The notes below the pieces were generated by a model that saw only the letters and a program-made list of their open reading frames with translations, was not told the origin of the DNA and ran no database searches. From Trichopria drosophilae (Eukaryota; Arthropoda; Insecta; Hymenoptera; Diapriidae), in NCBI GenBank assembly GCA_030407085.1, contig CM059583.1, positions 43,617,001 to 43,681,000 on the forward strand: DNA of 64,000 bases, given 5' to 3'. The position numbers and the translations under genes were made by a program. Of this stretch, positions 62,701 to 64,000 are shown piece by piece (within the stretch, counting starts at the first letter, position 1; each line of letters begins with the position of its first letter).

Positions 62701-64000
62701 CTAAACAAAAATTCAAAGTCGAGTTTATCGCCATGTAGTTACGGGCACCCTGGAAACGCGACCGATCAGACATTCGCTACAGATTTTCTGCTAGTTTTTT
62801 TTTTTAATATATACTTTGAAAATATGAGTACTAATCTTCCAACTATAATCATTTTAAATATTTTTTTAATTAATTAATTAATGTTTTACGTTTTTTATAG
62901 ACAAAGGGAATACACCACTGCATTATGCTGCCCGAGCAGGTTCTGAAGAAGCGATGAATCTTCTCCTTCAGAAAGGCAGTCACATCGGCCACGTAAACCT
63001 TTTCGGAACACCGCCACTTGCCCACATCCCACCAGATGTCCTATCAAATTTCTTGGACGAATGTCTCGAAAGTAAAGTACAACGAGTAGACGATTTCGAG
63101 ATCATTTTCCGCTACGAGAATCTCGTCCCTCACGAGAAACCCGTAAACGACGAAGAACTGAACCCTCTTAAAAAGACAGGGTCTCCCAGCCAAACGAACG
63201 AAAGTGAAACTCTTCGTTACATATCGGAACACGAATCGTTAAGACATTTATTGCGACATCCAGTGTTATCGTCGTTTCTGTATTTGAAATGGCATCGAAT
63301 TCGTTACTGTTTTTATGTAAATGTAATTTTTTATATACTTTTCTACGCAACTTTTAATGTATACGTAATATCGACAGTTTATAATCCATTCGAGTCGTAT
63401 GAGACTGACAACGCAAGTCGAGGTATCGACGAAATTATTACAAACGTGGAAAGTCGTATTTCCAATCCACTTTACCTAATCGCCTTCGTTTTCGTGATGA
63501 TTTTAACTTTATTGGAAATGTGCCAGTTCGTCTCCTCTCCCTGGGAATATTTTAACAAATTCGAAAATTGGCTGGAGATTTTATTACTCGCATTGGGAAT
63601 TTGGGTGATGCTAGGTGCCGGTCCCCAAGTAGGAGCCATCGCCATTTTGATATCCGCCTGGAAATTGGTGGTCCTTATCGGTCAGTACCCTACGATGTCC
63701 GTTCATGTCCACATGTTTCGAACTGTTGCTCGAAACTTTTTGAAATTCCTGGTACTATACGTGTTCCTGATAATTGCCTTCGCCATGGCGTTTTTCATGG
63801 TTTTCAGAACTGGAGAGAATGAAAACTTTCCTCATCCAGGTCTCTCCCTTTTCAAGACGATTGTCATGCTCACCGGAGAATTCGATTCCGGCGACCTGCC
63901 ATTCGTTGTATACCCAATACTTAGCCATGTCATATTTTTAGGTTTCGTCTTTTTTATCGCTATAGTAATGGTGAATCTACTCGTCGGATTAGCCGTTAGC
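56792..64000 (+). CDS. pain: Painless-type TRPA cation channel, copy 2 (3' end beyond window)
   Basis: Second painless paralogue, same strand, starting about 7.7 kb after the stop of copy 1. Exons are 56792-57532 (phase 0, donor GTAATT), 58324-58660 (phase 1, donor GTGAGT) and 62901-64000, which is still open at the window edge; 726 codons are visible. The introns are 791 and 4,240 bp. I read exon 3 codon by codon and found no in-frame stop. Ankyrin motifs include TALHLAV, 'ASPNIPNS' and GNTPLHYAA. The pre-S1 phrase LSSFLYLKW, S1-S5, the pore MLTGEFDSGD at residues 682-691 and S6 to NLLVGLAVS are present; the C-terminal cytosolic part is missing only because the window ends. Intron positions and phases equal those of copy 1, and the pore falls at the same residue number, which shows a duplication of the genomic gene. 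The exons look intact, so it is probably functional. Exon 3 is more GC-rich than its surroundings. It may be annotated elsewhere as 'painless-like'. Confidence 0.94.
57533..58323 (+). other. Intron 1 of painless copy 2
   Basis: 791-bp intron between a GTAATT donor and a CTACAG acceptor, phase 0. AT-rich, with no internal feature recognised. The matching intron of copy 1 is 93 bp. Confidence 0.85.
58760..58990. repeat. Dispersed repeat with TATAATGGACGT modules
   Basis: The 11-12 bp module TATAATGGACGT occurs directly near 58802 and 58886, and inverted (TCCATTATACGTCC) near 58940, with further GTCC/GGAC half-modules. The layout suggests the remains of a small hairpin transposon in intron 2 of painless copy 2. 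Confidence 0.5.
58991..59618. other. Intron sequence, nothing recognised
   Basis: AT-rich part of painless copy 2 intron 2 with no open frame or clear repeat that I can identify. Confidence 0.5.
59619..60259 (+). pseudogene. Degenerate transposon-associated gene of an insect-wide 'CCNPF' family, inside painless copy 2 intron 2
   Basis: An ATG-initiated frame of 180 codons begins MASLIRCCNPFKKKG and carries a Cys pattern (C7, C8, C33, C49-x2-C52) suggesting a small zinc-binding N-terminus. A Ser/Glu-rich linker and a basic, helical segment follow. From memory this resembles the start of an abundant, unnamed, transposon-linked protein family in insects; I could not search to confirm it. The frame stops at TAG (60159-60161) directly after a run of ten A (60149-60158). 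One frame over, the text continues with a recognisable family-like stretch (MVPKSWKVRRIQ) up to TAA at 60257-60259. The copy is therefore frameshifted at the homopolymer and 3'-truncated, because the family's proteins are several times longer. It lies on the same strand as the host gene. It is unlikely to be functional. Confidence 0.6.
60353..60383 (+). other. Stable nested hairpin with GNRA tetraloop
   Basis: Outer stem TAGCGCA (60353-60359) pairs perfectly with TGCGCTA (60377-60383). Inner stem CCGGC (60360-60364) pairs with GCCGG (60369-60373) across a GAAA tetraloop (60365-60368), with a three-base bulge AGT (60374-60376). It is a GC-rich island in AT-rich surroundings, just downstream of the decayed transposon gene. 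It looks like a transcribed structured RNA or element end. It lacks the hammerhead CTGANGA core. Function unknown. Confidence 0.6.
60842..62613. mobile_element. TTAA-flanked foldback transposon with internal ~170-bp tandem repeats
   Basis: The left arm (about 60842-61510) and right arm (about 62060-62613) are imperfect reverse complements along most of their length. Matching landmarks are the outer 'AGTCCGGAATTTGG', the middle 'AGTTATGATCATTT' and the inner 'TCGTATAATACAGAGGTAG'. TTAA stands at both outer edges (60838-60841 and 62614-62617), as for piggyBac or Kolobok insertions, though chance is possible in AT-rich DNA. The centre (about 61600-62060) is a diverged tandem repeat of ~2.6 units, with unit starts near 61621, 61790 and 61962. 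No transposase frame is present, so it is non-autonomous. It accounts for over 40% of painless copy 2 intron 2. Confidence 0.75.
61600..62060. repeat. ~170-bp tandem repeat, about 2.6 units
   Basis: Each unit carries a GATGTTYGGGG-like start, ATTTGGTTGAGATTATCTTA, and AACAATCCCG followed by a TGACTATTGTTTATTAC-like stretch. Spacings are about 169 and 172 bp. It forms the centre of the foldback element around it. Confidence 0.7.

Noticed and set aside
1..64000. tRNA, rRNA, CRISPR, bacterial operon features
   Set aside because: No cloverleaf with a T-arm GTTCRANNC in context, no rRNA-like segment, no regular repeat-spacer array; the splice sites show a eukaryotic genome.

Overview
This is a 64 kb, AT-rich, gene-poor piece of an animal nuclear genome, almost certainly insect. 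The only confidently recognised protein-coding genes are two tandem, same-strand members of the insect TRPA channel subfamily 'painless'. Each has N-terminal ankyrin repeats, six transmembrane segments, an MLTGEF pore signature and canonical GT-AG introns. I cannot fix the insect order from sequence alone; a hymenopteran or a relative is possible.

Layout. Positions 1-43,900 hold no recognisable protein gene. This stretch is AT-rich and carries many decayed, non-coding transposon derivatives, most of them long inverted-repeat (foldback) elements: 10841-11846, 16073-16708, 17121-17655, 25888-26089 (TA-flanked), 26362-27032 (TTAA-flanked), 31250-31456, 36518-36795 and 40783-41510. Several families recur: the TTAA foldback twice, the 'GGCGGATCC' foldback at three places, and CGTAAA palindrome clusters twice. 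A few GC/CpG-richer patches (2600-2930, 9020-9400, 20881-21480, 34050-34440) may be promoters or non-coding exons of unseen genes.

From about 43,960 comes painless copy 1: a probable non-coding first exon (to 44210), then a complete 881-codon CDS at 46268-49073 in three exons. The spacer 49074-54790 holds the most striking item in the window. On the + strand at 52502-52568 there is a complete type III hammerhead self-cleaving ribozyme, with intact core, three helices and a predicted 6-bp kissing contact between loops I and II. It lies in the centre and inner right arm of a ~785-bp inverted repeat.

Painless copy 2 starts at 56792 and runs off the right edge, with 726 codons in the window. Both copies have introns at the same two positions and phases (0 and 1), so the pair arose by tandem DNA duplication. 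Copy 2 has swollen introns: 791 bp and 4,240 bp, against 93 bp and 67 bp in copy 1. Its second intron contains a degenerate insect transposon-associated gene (59619-60259, frame broken at a 10-A run), a stable GNRA-capped hairpin (60353-60383), and a 1.77-kb TTAA-flanked foldback element (60842-62613) whose centre is a ~170-bp tandem repeat.

The painless proteins are expected to be plasma-membrane cation channels for noxious heat, mechanical or chemical sensing. Nothing here indicates that the repeats act together with them, beyond the intron insertions. All repeat boundaries were found by eye and are approximate.
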